DNA of 44,682 nucleotides from Polyangiaceae bacterium. Lineage in GTDB: Bacteria > Myxococcota_A > Polyangia > Polyangiales > Polyangiaceae. Of this stretch, positions 1-8,836 are shown in pieces; positions within the stretch are counted from its first letter, which is position 1, and each line of letters starts with the position of its first letter. The DNA is taken from contig JAICQL010000040.1 of assembly GCA_025937895.1 (NCBI GenBank), forward strand, positions 1 through 44,682, written 5' to 3'. Both the position numbers and the translations under genes were made by a program. Under the pieces are notes generated by a model. The model searched no databases and was not told the origin of the DNA. It saw only the letters and a program-made list of their open reading frames with translations.

Positions 1-78
1 CCTTGGCTCCTCGACTCCTAGGCACCTCGGCTCCCTCCTCCCAACGTTCAAAAAACCGCCGGCACTGACGCCCAGCGA

Positions 79-97
79 GAAACTGATTTTCATTTTC
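79..97. promoter_or_regulatory. Fur-box-like operator upstream of the Kelch lipoprotein gene
   Basis: A 19-bp AT-rich patch in otherwise GC-rich DNA. Read on the minus strand (GAAAATGAAAATCAGTTTC) it agrees with the classical Fur consensus GATAATGATAATCATTATC at 15 of 19 positions. It lies 71 bp upstream of the chosen start at 169. Fur would repress the gene when iron is plentiful. The match is by eye only; no -35/-10 pair was identified with confidence. Confidence 0.4.
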
Positions 98-168
98 AAT
101 TCCCCACCTCGATGCGTTATGGGAAAGGCCACTGCCGAGCACTACGAACCGGCTCGGGAAGGAGCCGC

Positions 169-2352
169 ATGACGAGATTCTGTAGTGGTTTCAGTTTTTT
201 GGGCTGGGGCGCGGGCGCTGCGCTGGCGCTGGGCGTGATGAGCTGCGCCGGCTCCACGGCGTCCCCGGAGACCGCTGCGGATCAAGCCGGTGCCGGGGCT
301 GCTGAGGCAGCGTCGGCGCAGCAAGCCACCGCCCCGCTGCACGCTCACGTGCGCGGCACCACGGTGCGCGGGCTCACCACCATGGGCGTCACCCGCCTCG
401 GCAATGAGCTGTACGTGCTCGGTGGCTACTTCGGCCAGCCTCACGACTACTCGAAGGATTTCCAGAGCGATGATTTCGCACGCATGGATGTGACCAGCGG
501 CGCGTGGGAGCAGCTGCCCGGCGCGGGCGGCATCCAGAGCGTGATCCTGGTGAACGACGGCAAATACGTCTACCGCGTCGGCGGCATGCGCGCGGTGAAC
601 TCCGCGGGTGAACCGGAGAACCTGCGCTCCACGAGCGAGGTCGCGCGCTTCGATCCAAGCAGCAAGACGTGGACGCCGATGACCGATCTGCCCGAGCCGC
701 GCAGCTCGCACCAGGCGGTGATCGATGGCAACACCCTGTACGTGGTCGGCGGCTGGGCGCTCGCCGGCGGCTCGTACGACTCCACCTGGTCGGAGACGCT
801 GGTGAGCTGTGATCTGAGCCATCCCACCTGTACCTGGAAGAGCTCGCCGCTGCCGTTCAAGACGCGCGCGATGGGCGCCGCCGTGCACCACGGCAAGATG
901 TACGTGGTGGGCGGCCTCACGCCGGCCGAGGCCACCTCCGCCGTGTGGGTGGGAGATCTCGCGACCAACACCTGGACGCCGGGCCCCGCGATGCCGGACG
1001 AGAACCTCACGCCCACGGCAGCGGTGTGGGGCAACCAGCTGTTCACCAACGGCGGCGACGGCAACGTGTACCGCCTGTCTGCCGACGGCAACTCGTGGGA
1101 GACGGCGGGTGCGCTGCAGTTCTCGCGCATGTTTCACCAGCTGGTCGCGGGCAACGACGGGCTGTGGGTCGTGGGCGGTGTGCCGGGCAAGGTGCGCGGT
1201 GCCCGCGTGCGGCACGTGGAGCAGGTGACCGCGGCGCCGAGCGCCGGCACGGTCTGGACCCTGGACGCGCAGAGCACCGCCAAGAACCGTCAGGGCGTCT
1301 TCCTCAACGGCACGCAGCTGTACGTGTTCGGCGGCAACAACAGCCTCGAGCAGCACGACTTCGAGACCAAGAACTTCGTCAACTCCAGCTACCGCCTGGA
1401 TCTCGGCAGCCTGGACTGGAAGCCGCTGGATGACTTCCCCGCGGCGCGCCAGTCCATGCAGGCCATCGTCAGCGGCGGCGAGGAGAACCGCACCGCCTAT
1501 GTGGTGGGCGGCTTCGGCTACTCGAAGGAGAAGCCCACGTCCCAGCCCGACGTGTTCGCGTACGACCTGAAGAGCGCCAAGTGGAGCAAGCTGCCCAAGG
1601 GCTTGCCCAGCGCGCGCAGCCAGTTCGGCCTGGCCGAGTGGAACGACTCGCTGTGGGTGATGGGCGGCCTGGACTACGACGACGCCCGCAAGGAGCCGGA
1701 GAAGTTCAAGCATCCGACCGCCGTGCTGCGCCTGGATCTGCGCGATCCCTCGCAGGGCTTCAGCGAGGCCGGCTTCGACCTGAAGGAGAAGCGCCGCGCC
1801 TTCGCCGGCGCGCAGCTCGGCTCGCGCTTCTACCTGACGGGCGGCATCCGTGAGGATTTCCAGCCCGTGACCAGCTGCGAGGTGCTCGATCTCGAGCAGA
1901 AGCAGAGCAGCGAGATGGCGTGCCCCTCACAGCACCGCCTGGGCGGCGAGATGGTGGCCATCGAGGGCAAGCTGTACCTGGTGGGCGGCAGCGTGAAGGG
2001 CAGCGGTGAAGAGCGCGAGCCCAGCAAGCTGATCGAGGTCTACGACCCCGCCGCCAACCAGTGGTCCACCCTGACGGATCAGCCGCCGCTGGAGACGATG
2101 ACCCACGTGCGCGCCTTCGCCTACTTCGATCAGCTGCTGCTCTACTCGGCGCAGCAGAAAGACGCCAAGGCGCAGGTCGCGCTCTTGAACCCGAAGGCGC
2201 TGGCCGCGGGCGAGCGCAAGCTGGCAAGCTTCGTCGTGCAGCCCTCGCCGCCGCTGCCGGTGGTCGCCAAGCCCGCTACCCCGGCCAAACCGGCAGCTCC
2301 CGCCAAGCCAGAGCCCGCAGCGGCCAAGCCAACCGCCACCAGCAAGAGCTGA
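169..2352 (+). CDS. Kelch-repeat beta-propeller lipoprotein
   Basis: The chosen ATG has an AAGGAG ribosome-binding site 5 nt upstream; an in-frame ATG at 112 has none. The 727-aa product begins with a lipoprotein signal peptide (hydrophobic stretch ending VMSC, lipid Cys26). The rest is made of about twelve Kelch blades, seen as eleven hydrophobic-GG motifs (LYVLGG, LYVVGG, MYVVGG, LYVFGG, AYVVGG, LYLVGG and similar), enough for two six-bladed propellers. The last ~35 residues are a Pro/Ala/Lys tail that may sit in the peptidoglycan or envelope. Kelch propellers usually bind proteins or glycans; no catalytic residues are evident, so the ligand is unknown. The Fur-like site upstream hints at iron regulation. 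It is convergent with the kinase gene at 2511. Confidence 0.88.
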   Translation: MTRFCSGFSFLGWGAGAALALGVMSCAGSTASPETAADQAGAGAAEAASAQQATAPLHAHVRGTTVRGLTTMGVTRLGNELYVLGGYFGQPHDYSKDFQSDDFARMDVTSGAWEQLPGAGGIQSVILVNDGKYVYRVGGMRAVNSAGEPENLRSTSEVARFDPSSKTWTPMTDLPEPRSSHQAVIDGNTLYVVGGWALAGGSYDSTWSETLVSCDLSHPTCTWKSSPLPFKTRAMGAAVHHGKMYVVGGLTPAEATSAVWVGDLATNTWTPGPAMPDENLTPTAAVWGNQLFTNGGDGNVYRLSADGNSWETAGALQFSRMFHQLVAGNDGLWVVGGVPGKVRGARVRHVEQVTAAPSAGTVWTLDAQSTAKNRQGVFLNGTQLYVFGGNNSLEQHDFETKNFVNSSYRLDLGSLDWKPLDDFPAARQSMQAIVSGGEENRTAYVVGGFGYSKEKPTSQPDVFAYDLKSAKWSKLPKGLPSARSQFGLAEWNDSLWVMGGLDYDDARKEPEKFKHPTAVLRLDLRDPSQGFSEAGFDLKEKRRAFAGAQLGSRFYLTGGIREDFQPVTSCEVLDLEQKQSSEMACPSQHRLGGEMVAIEGKLYLVGGSVKGSGEEREPSKLIEVYDPAANQWSTLTDQPPLETMTHVRAFAYFDQLLLYSAQQKDAKAQVALLNPKALAAGERKLASFVVQPSPPLPVVAKPATPAKPAAPAKPEPAAAKPTATSKS

Positions 2353-2404
2353 GCGGAGCAAAGGGGGGGCTCGGAGCCGTACGTAGCCCCCGTATCACCA
2401 GAAT

Positions 2405-2429
2405 GTGCCCGCCTGCCGGCGGCGGGCAC
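2405..2429. terminator. GC-rich hairpin between convergent genes
   Basis: A perfect 9-bp stem (GTGCCCGCC / GGCGGGCAC) with a 7-nt loop, 53 bp after the Kelch stop and 82 bp before the end of the convergent kinase gene. There is no T-tract on either strand, so it is a candidate bidirectional terminator or RNA-end protector rather than a classical intrinsic terminator. Confidence 0.4.
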
Positions 2430-2510
2430 GTCGAGCGGTCCCCGGTCGCGCGCGAGCGTGGCCGGGGATTGTCGTTTCACCTCGAGCAACACCTTGACGG
2501 CGAGCCGCCG

Positions 2511-3956
2511 CTACAGCCTGCCATCGAGCGCGCCCGGCTTCGCTGGCGCCGCAGGTGCGGGCTCGGTGGGCTCCGCCGCGGAGCCGGCGGGGGGTCGCGG
2601 CGGCTTCTTTGCCGCACGGCGTGAGCGCTTGCGCTGCTCGCCGGCAGGCTCCGCGGCTGGCTCCGGGGAGCTCGCGGCCGGCGCGGCCACTGCCGGTGAG
2701 ACAGCCGGCGGTGGGGCAGCGGGTGTTGCCGGTGTAGCTGCGGCAGGTGCACCTGCCGGTGCAGCTGCGGCAGGTGCCGGGGCGGATGCAGGCGTGCCCG
2801 CTCCGGCGGGCGACCGCGGTGCCGCCACCGGCGCGCTCGCGGCAGCGGGAGCGGGCAGGGGCTCTGTATTGCCCTCACGGGGTCCGTCTGCACTACGCGT
2901 GCCCCAGCGCCACAGGCCTGCGGCCATGGCCAGGCTGACGGCGACGGCGGCACCCGCGATCCAGCCGCGGCGCCGTGGATGGACCGTGGAGACCAGCGGC
3001 GAGTGGTCGAGCTGCAGCGTGTCTCCCGGACGCGCGCTGACCGGCGCTCCCGCCGCCAGCCGCGCGATACGCTCGAGCGAGCGCTTGGCCTCAGGCGGCG
3101 CAAACTCCGCGAGCGCCACCGCCAGCTCCGGCACGCTCTGGAAGCGCTGATTGCGGTCCTTGGCCAGGCAGCGCATCACCACTGCCTCGAAGCCGCGCGG
3201 CAGCTCCCGCACCCGCGCGCCGAGCGGCGGCGGCTCATCCTGCAACACCATGCTGCACAAGAGCGGCATCGTCTGCGCGTCGAACGGCACGCGCCCCGAC
3301 ACCAGCTCGTACAGGATCACGCCCAGCGCCCAGATGTCCGAGCGCCCGTCGACGTTGCGCGTGGAGCGCATCTGCTCCGGTGACATGTACAGCGGCGAGC
3401 CCATCACCGCCGCCGTGTCAGTCATGCTCAGATCCGGATCCGAGCCGGGGATGCTGAACTTGGAGATGCCGAAATCCAGGATCTTGATGCACGGCTGGCC
3501 GTCGGGATAGCTGGCCACGAACAGGTTCGAGAGCTTCAGATCGCGGTGCACGATCCCGGCCGCATGCGCCTCCGCCAGCGCCTCGCAGATCTGCAGCACC
3601 GTGGCCACGGCCTCGGGCACCGGCATCGGTCCGCGGCGCGCCAGCTGCCGCGCGAGATCGGTACCCTCCAGGTACTCCATCACGATGTACGGCTCGCCGC
3701 TGTCGAGCGTGCTCACGTCGAGCACGCGCACCACGTGCTCGCTCTTGATCTTGGCGGCGGCGCGCGCCTCCTGCGCGAAGCGCGCCTCGACCTCGGCCTG
3801 CGCCAGCGAGCTGGGCAGCAGGAACTTGAGCGCCACCTGCTGATCCAGCTGCAGGTGGGTGGCCAGCACCACCACCCCCATGTTGCCCTGACCGAGCACG
3901 CGCTCGACGCGGAACTTGCCGGCGATGACCGTGCCGGGAGTCATTGCGCCGAGCAT
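2511..3956 (-). CDS. Transmembrane Ser/Thr protein kinase (PknB/Hanks type)
   Basis: The 481-aa protein starts at an ATG preceded by an AGGGAGGA ribosome-binding site. All kinase landmarks are intact: glycine loop LGQGNMG at residues 21-27, catalytic Lys44 (VALKFL), HRDLK at 137-141 followed by Asn, DFG at 161-163, SPEQ after the activation loop, and the DIW motif of helix F. The kinase domain is followed by a membrane helix at about 331-349 and an outer Pro/Ala-rich segment ending in a basic stretch (RKRSRR...KK). It is the last gene of a tight minus-strand cassette with the SUMF1-fold lipoprotein (29 bp upstream) and the TPR/PEGA-like protein. It probably senses an envelope cue and phosphorylates cytosolic targets; substrates are unknown. 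Confidence 0.93.
   Translation of the reverse strand: MLGAMTPGTVIAGKFRVERVLGQGNMGVVVLATHLQLDQQVALKFLLPSSLAQAEVEARFAQEARAAAKIKSEHVVRVLDVSTLDSGEPYIVMEYLEGTDLARQLARRGPMPVPEAVATVLQICEALAEAHAAGIVHRDLKLSNLFVASYPDGQPCIKILDFGISKFSIPGSDPDLSMTDTAAVMGSPLYMSPEQMRSTRNVDGRSDIWALGVILYELVSGRVPFDAQTMPLLCSMVLQDEPPPLGARVRELPRGFEAVVMRCLAKDRNQRFQSVPELAVALAEFAPPEAKRSLERIARLAAGAPVSARPGDTLQLDHSPLVSTVHPRRRGWIAGAAVAVSLAMAAGLWRWGTRSADGPREGNTEPLPAPAAASAPVAAPRSPAGAGTPASAPAPAAAAPAGAPAAATPATPAAPPPAVSPAVAAPAASSPEPAAEPAGEQRKRSRRAAKKPPRPPAGSAAEPTEPAPAAPAKPGALDGRL
2728..2777 (-). repeat. 27-bp-period direct repeat inside the kinase gene
   Basis: Two 23-bp copies (2728-2750 and 2755-2777) with one mismatch, offset by 27 bp, so exactly nine codons and in frame. 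They encode part of the Ala/Pro-rich extracytoplasmic segment of the kinase. Its length could vary between strains without breaking the reading frame. Confidence 0.75.
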
Positions 3957-3985
3957 CTCGTCCTCCCTGTGCCGGAGCTCGCAGC

Positions 3986-5083
3986 TCAGCCCGCGCAGCA
4001 GCGGATGCCGGCGTACAGGATCCTGTCGCTACGCCGCCAGGCCTGATCGCCCGTCGTGTCGCCGGAGTAGGAGCAGTTGATGGACTCGTTGTCGATCGTG
4101 GAGCCACCCATCGGAGCGCAGATATCGTCGGGCCCCGCGCTGGACTCGCAGTCGTCGATCCACTCCCACACGTTACCCCTCAGGTCGAAAATGCCCGGAT
4201 AGTAGCCCTCACAGTCCGGGTACGTGGCCACCGGGGCCACGCTGCGGAAGCCCATGCTGGTATTGCAGCCGTCATCCACGTCCGAGGAGTACAGGTTGCC
4301 GTTGGGCCCGCCGCAGGCCAGGTACCACTGATTCAGGGCAGGGTCGCCCAGCTCGGCCGTGGTGAGCGAGCCGCCGCCCACTCGCCCGCACATGCGCTTG
4401 CCCGCCCACTCGCAGAAGGCGTAGGCGTCACACCAGTCCACCATGACGATCGGCTCGTCATCGGGCTCGAAGGCAATCTCCTCGAAGTAGCTCTGGTTCC
4501 AGCTGCACGCCGGGATCTGGCCGGACATGTCGCCATCCTTGGCGGCGAGGAACTGGCGGTACTGCGCCACCGTGACCTCGGTGGCGTCGATCGAGAAGAC
4601 GCCGCCCACGCTCACCAGCGCGGGCCCGCGCACGATGCACTGGCCTTCGCCCTCACACGTCGGCGTCTCCGGCGGGCACGCCTGCGCTTGCCACGCGCCA
4701 CCGCTGCACACCTCGCGGCCCTCGGCGCCGCAGCGCGCCGCTTGCTCGCTGCAGGCGGCCAGGGTGGTGGCCCCGGCGGCTCCGGCCATGCTCATCGCGC
4801 TGCCGCCCGCGCCCGCGCTGGCCGGCGGAGCACCGGCGCTGGCGCCGCCGCTCGTGCCACCGGCGCCCCCCGGCACGCCCAGCCCCGGCGCGCCGCTGGT
4901 GCCCGCGGCTCCAGGGCTCTGCGCGTTGCCCGCGCTGCCGCCCTGGGCGGCGCCCAGCTCCGCGCCCGTCGGGTCCTCATCCCGCGTGACCTCGGTCTCG
5001 GTGATGCCGACGATCTTGGCGCAGGCCAGCGCCGACGCTGCCAGCAACCCGAAGCGAACCCAGCTCGACGAAGCGCGTGACAT
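3986..5083 (-). CDS. SUMF1/FGE-fold (formylglycine-generating enzyme-like) lipoprotein
   Basis: The 365-aa protein has an N-terminal export signal with Cys21 as probable lipid site (weak lipobox ALAC), a Gly/Ala/Ser/Pro-rich linker at about 38-107, a Cys-rich patch at 111-149, and an SUMF1/FGE-sulfatase domain from about 157 to the end (IDATEVT near the start, GNVWEW at 303-308, final GIRC). The CxxxxC pair used by true formylglycine-generating enzymes is not visible: Cys337 has no partner at the expected spacing. It is therefore more likely a binding or structural paralogue than a sulfatase activator. The ATG overlaps the stop of the upstream TPR/PEGA gene as TGATG, indicating translational coupling; a GGGAGG ribosome-binding site lies upstream. 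The kinase gene follows after 29 bp. Confidence 0.85.
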   Translation of the reverse strand: MSRASSSWVRFGLLAASALACAKIVGITETEVTRDEDPTGAELGAAQGGSAGNAQSPGAAGTSGAPGLGVPGGAGGTSGGASAGAPPASAGAGGSAMSMAGAAGATTLAACSEQAARCGAEGREVCSGGAWQAQACPPETPTCEGEGQCIVRGPALVSVGGVFSIDATEVTVAQYRQFLAAKDGDMSGQIPACSWNQSYFEEIAFEPDDEPIVMVDWCDAYAFCEWAGKRMCGRVGGGSLTTAELGDPALNQWYLACGGPNGNLYSSDVDDGCNTSMGFRSVAPVATYPDCEGYYPGIFDLRGNVWEWIDDCESSAGPDDICAPMGGSTIDNESINCSYSGDTTGDQAWRRSDRILYAGIRCCAG

Positions 5084-6096
5084 CAGAAGCTACCTCCCCA
5101 GGAGAGCGCCGCACCGCGGCTGTCAGCGCTGAAAGAAAGCCCCTCGTGACGCGCGTGCTCCGGCTGCTCGACGTCGCTCGAGTAGAAAATCATCGCCGTG
5201 CCCGCGGCCAGCAGCACCAGCCCCGCGCTCACGCTCACCGTGGCCACCGTGGCGGCGTCGTTCGCGTCATCCCCATCCTGCTTCGCGCCACGACTGCAGC
5301 CGCCCACGCAGCCTTGCTCTCGCTCATCCCACAGGGAAAACGCGCGCAGACCGAAGTAGCTGCCCACCCCCAGCGCGACCAGGCCCACCGCGCCGGTGGC
5401 ATAGCCCCAGCCGCGTGCCGGGTACTCCGAGGCAGCGTCATCTTCCATGCCCAGCTGGCTCTCCATCCCGGCGGGCGGCGCTGGCTCCGGCGTCGCCTCG
5501 GCGCGCAGCGGCGGCAAGACCAGGGTCTGCTTGATCCCTGGCTCCGTGCCGATGCGCACGCTCTGCTCGAACGGCTCGAAGCCGGATGCCTGCGCGCGCA
5601 CCACGTGTGCGCCCGGGTCGACCGGCAGCGGTGTGCCCCAGGCCCCTTGCGCCAGCGGCGTGCCGTCCACCTCGATCGCGAGCTGCGCAGCGTTGGCCGC
5701 AGCGGGGACCTCGATCGTCAAGTACGCCAGCTTGCTCTCCAGCGTGCGGATGTGCTCCTCCGCGAAGGTCACGCGCTCGGCGCGGCCATCCCGCCGCGCC
5801 TGCACCAGCGCATCCTTGAACGTGGACCACGCCGAAGCCAGCCGCCCCTGCCGCTCCAGGCAGTCCGCCAGGTTGAGCAGGGTGCCGCCGGCGGGATCGA
5901 GCGCATGGCTGGCCTTGAACTTGGCGCACGCCTGCTCGTAATCGCCGGCCGCCACGCGGCGCTGCGCCTCTTCAAACAAAGCCTGCGCTGCCGCGGGGTT
6001 GCGGGCAGGGGAGGCAGCACCCTCCGCGGCCAGCGCGGGCAGCGCACCGGCGCACAGCAGCACCATCGGAGCAATGAATCGAACCACCACCGCCAT
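5083..6096 (-). CDS. TPR/PEGA-like protein with two membrane helices
   Basis: The 337-aa protein starts at ATG with AAGGAAGG upstream. It has a cleavable-looking signal peptide (ALPALA near residue 23), TPR-like helices at about 35-120, a beta-rich PEGA-like segment at 125-195 (IEVDGTPL, DPGAHVVRA), a Pro linker, then two membrane helices at about 231-250 and 284-305 joined by a Cys-containing loop. This architecture is common in Polyangia next to Ser/Thr kinases. As first gene of the cassette with the SUMF1-fold lipoprotein and the kinase, it may be a sensor or scaffold partner of the kinase. That role is inferred from co-location only. The stop overlaps the next start by one base. Confidence 0.8.
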   Translation of the reverse strand: MAVVVRFIAPMVLLCAGALPALAAEGAASPARNPAAAQALFEEAQRRVAAGDYEQACAKFKASHALDPAGGTLLNLADCLERQGRLASAWSTFKDALVQARRDGRAERVTFAEEHIRTLESKLAYLTIEVPAAANAAQLAIEVDGTPLAQGAWGTPLPVDPGAHVVRAQASGFEPFEQSVRIGTEPGIKQTLVLPPLRAEATPEPAPPAGMESQLGMEDDAASEYPARGWGYATGAVGLVALGVGSYFGLRAFSLWDEREQGCVGGCSRGAKQDGDDANDAATVATVSVSAGLVLLAAGTAMIFYSSDVEQPEHARHEGLSFSADSRGAALSWGGSF

Positions 6097-6238
6097 GAGC
6101 CCTTCCTTCGAGCCCGCGTTGTGCCCGAAGGGGCCTCAAAAATCAAAGGCTGCCCAGGGTGGCCGCATCCAGCACACCGGCGGTTGGTCGCTGCCCGATC
6201 TGAAACGCCCCGGACCGGCAGCGTTTTTCGAGAGCTGC

Positions 6239-8836
6239 TCACTCCTCGCGCAAGACCGCGAGCGGCGGCAGATCCGAGACGCGCCGGCCCACGAACACCC
6301 CCACCAGGGTATTGAGCAACAGCGCTGCAACAGCCAGCAGCGCCAGCTCCAGGTACGGGATCTGCGCCGAGGCCTCGAACAACCGCGGCACGGCGGCCCT
6401 GCCGATCAGCTCCGCCAGCAGCCAGCCCGAGGCCGTCCCGAACACGGCGAGGAGCGCGTACTCCGCGCCCAGGATGCGCCGTAGATCTGCGCGCGACGCG
6501 CCCAGCACCTTGAACAACATGGCCTCGCGCTGCCGCGCAAAGCGCCCGGCCGCCACCGCTCCCCCCAGGATGATCGCGCCCACCAGCAGGGCCAGCGTGC
6601 CCAGCGCGGTGAGCACGCGCGAGATGCGGCTCAAGATCAAGAGCACCGTCTGCGCCGCCTCCGTGGCGTCCACCACCGTCAGGTTCGGGTGCTGGGCAAC
6701 CAGGCGCCCCTGCAGCGCGTGCCGCGCGCTCGCGTCCGGCACGCGCAAGGAGGCCACGAACATCTTCGGCGCGGCCTCGATGTCGCCCGGCGAGAGCAGG
6801 ATCATCGCGTTGGGCCGCAGCGCCTGCCACTGGATGTCGCGAAAGCTGCTGACCCGTGCCTCGAGCGGCAGGCCGCCGATGTCCAGCCGTAGCGTATCAC
6901 CCAGCTGTATGCCCAGCGACTTGCCCAGGCCGGTGTCGAGCGAGGCCTCCTGCTGCGCGGGGCGCCCGGACCAGAACTGGCCCGCGCTGAGCGACTCGGA
7001 CGGCAACATTTCCGCGCGATAAGACACGAAGTACTCGCGCGTGCGCATGCGATCTTCCCAGCTGCGCTGCACGTCGTTGCGCGACACCTGGCTCTGATCC
7101 ACGGAGCGCTCGTTCACGCCAGCGATGCGGGCGGAGATCATCGGGCTCAGGGTCAACAGCTCGTCGCTCACCGCGCGCAGCTCGCGCTCCACGCTGGCGC
7201 GCTGATCCGGCTGGATGTCGATCACGAACAGGTTGGGCAGCTCGGCGCGCTCCTCGATCGCCAGCAGCTGCTGCAGCGAGCGCTGCACGATCAGCAGGCT
7301 GCCCAGCAACACGAAGCCCAGCCCGACCGCCACGATCACCGCGCTGGTCTGGTTGCCGGGGCGCTCCAGGTTGGCGATGCCCTGGCGCAGGTGAAAGCTG
7401 GGCAGTAGCGGGCCCAGCCGGCGCGCCAGCGCGCGTACCCCCCAGGCCAGCGCAAACAGCGCGGCCAGCGCCACAGCGATGGCCGCGGTGAACAGCGCCG
7501 CCACGAACAGCGACTCCGTCTCCGCCGCGGACAGAGCAAACACCGCGCCCACCGCCGTGCTCAGCGCCACCAGGCTGGCCCGGCGCGAGCGCGAGGAGAG
7601 CTGCGGGGACGAGCTCATGCGGCCCAGCACGCGCAACGGCGAGACCCCCGCGGTGCGCAGCAGCGGCAGCAAGGTGAAGGCAAACGTGGCGATCACCCCT
7701 GCGCCGAAGCCGTGCAGCAGCGCGCCCAGGCTGGGCCGCAAGGTGAGCTGCGCCGGCATCAGCTGCGCCCCCAGCTCACCCGCCACCTCGGCCAGCGCCA
7801 GCGGCAGCAAGGAGCCGAGCAGCGCCCCCAGCGCGCTGCCCACCGCCGCGATGCCCAGCGCCAGCAGGCCGTAAATCAGGAACACGTCGCGCGAGCGGGC
7901 GCCCACACAGCGCAGGATGGCGGCGTGATCGAGCTTGGTGCGCATGAAGGCGTGCAGCGCCGAGCCAATGCCGAGCGCGCCCAGGAACAGCGTCACCAGG
8001 CCCACCACCGTCATGAAGCGCGACAGCCGGGTCAGGAAGCGGCGCACGTTGGACGCCGCCTCGCGCGAGGTGCGCACGTTCACTCGCGCACTCAGCGCCT
8101 CATCCCAGTGCGCGTCCTTCCAGGCCTCGGCCTGCTCGGCGGGCAGCGCGAATAGCCGCTCGTATTGCACGCGGCTGCCCGTGGCCAGCAAGCCCGTGGC
8201 CGCCAGGTAGCGCTCGTGCAGGAACACGTAGGGCGCCATGGAGAACTCCGCGGCGGGGCTGCCGGGCTGCTTGATGAACTCGCCCAGCACCACTGCCTCC
8301 AGCTGGCCGAGCTTCACCCGCTCGCCGGGCGCCAGCGACAGCGCGCGCGCCACGCTTGGATCAACCAGCACGGAGGGCTGCTCGGCGAGGCGAGCCCACT
8401 GCGCCGGGGGTGTGCTCTCGATCTGGCCGTAGAAGGGAAAGCCATCCCCCACCGCGCGCACGCGGATCAGGCGCGACTCGGGCGCGGCCGTGTCCTGCGC
8501 CGCCGTGTCCTGCGCCGCCGTGCCCTGCGCGGCCCGGGTGAGCATACTGTAGAAGCGCACGGAGGAGGTGGAGCGCACCCCGCGCTGCTCCAGATCCGCC
8601 ACCAGCGCCTGCGCGCCGCCCTGCTCCAGCGACTGGCCAGAGTCGAGCAGCAGATCCGCGCCCAGGAGCTGCTGCCCCTGGGCCTCGATGTCCTCGCGCA
8701 GGCTCAGGGTGAGGGTGCGGATGGCGGTGATGGCCAGCACGCCCAGCGCGATCGACAGCAGACAGAAGAGCAGGGTGCCGCGCGCACGGCGTGTCTCCGC
8801 CTGGGCCAGCGCCAGCGCCACCCGCAGCGGGATCAC
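6239..8836 (-). CDS. ybbP: ABC transporter permease, FtsX/YbbP type
   Basis: The 865-aa integral membrane protein starts at GTG 8836, which overlaps the stop of the ATPase gene as GTGA; a longer reading from 8920 would overlap the ATPase by 88 bp and adds an improbable Arg-rich leader. It has one N-terminal helix, a large periplasmic domain, a block of about six helices, a second periplasmic domain and three C-terminal helices, giving the two-FtsX-domain, ten-helix layout of YbbP. The C-terminus (LAVLREE) is typical. A 15-bp in-frame repeat lies in the first periplasmic domain. In Escherichia coli ybbA-ybbP is divergent from tesA, and the same arrangement is found here. The exported or extracted substrate is unknown but probably lipid-like. 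Confidence 0.88.
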   Translation of the reverse strand: MIPLRVALALAQAETRRARGTLLFCLLSIALGVLAITAIRTLTLSLREDIEAQGQQLLGADLLLDSGQSLEQGGAQALVADLEQRGVRSTSSVRFYSMLTRAAQGTAAQDTAAQDTAAPESRLIRVRAVGDGFPFYGQIESTPPAQWARLAEQPSVLVDPSVARALSLAPGERVKLGQLEAVVLGEFIKQPGSPAAEFSMAPYVFLHERYLAATGLLATGSRVQYERLFALPAEQAEAWKDAHWDEALSARVNVRTSREAASNVRRFLTRLSRFMTVVGLVTLFLGALGIGSALHAFMRTKLDHAAILRCVGARSRDVFLIYGLLALGIAAVGSALGALLGSLLPLALAEVAGELGAQLMPAQLTLRPSLGALLHGFGAGVIATFAFTLLPLLRTAGVSPLRVLGRMSSSPQLSSRSRRASLVALSTAVGAVFALSAAETESLFVAALFTAAIAVALAALFALAWGVRALARRLGPLLPSFHLRQGIANLERPGNQTSAVIVAVGLGFVLLGSLLIVQRSLQQLLAIEERAELPNLFVIDIQPDQRASVERELRAVSDELLTLSPMISARIAGVNERSVDQSQVSRNDVQRSWEDRMRTREYFVSYRAEMLPSESLSAGQFWSGRPAQQEASLDTGLGKSLGIQLGDTLRLDIGGLPLEARVSSFRDIQWQALRPNAMILLSPGDIEAAPKMFVASLRVPDASARHALQGRLVAQHPNLTVVDATEAAQTVLLILSRISRVLTALGTLALLVGAIILGGAVAAGRFARQREAMLFKVLGASRADLRRILGAEYALLAVFGTASGWLLAELIGRAAVPRLFEASAQIPYLELALLAVAALLLNTLVGVFVGRRVSDLPPLAVLREE
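8487..8531 (-). repeat. Three copies of a 15-bp in-frame tandem repeat
   Basis: Unit GCCGTGTCCTGCGCC on the plus strand at 8487, 8502 and 8517, the last copy with one T-to-C change. It encodes repeated TAAQD-type pentapeptides in the first periplasmic domain of the YbbP-like permease. The frame is preserved, so copy number could change the loop length only. Confidence 0.85.

Noticed and set aside
142..1713. Long open frame on the minus strand (523 codons) opposite the Kelch gene
   Set aside because: High-GC shadow of the Kelch coding strand: His/Arg/Ala-rich composition, no domain and no ribosome-binding site.
3986..5083. Genuine formylglycine-generating enzyme (sulfatase activator)
   Set aside because: The active-site CxxxxC pair is missing and no sulfatase gene is in the window.
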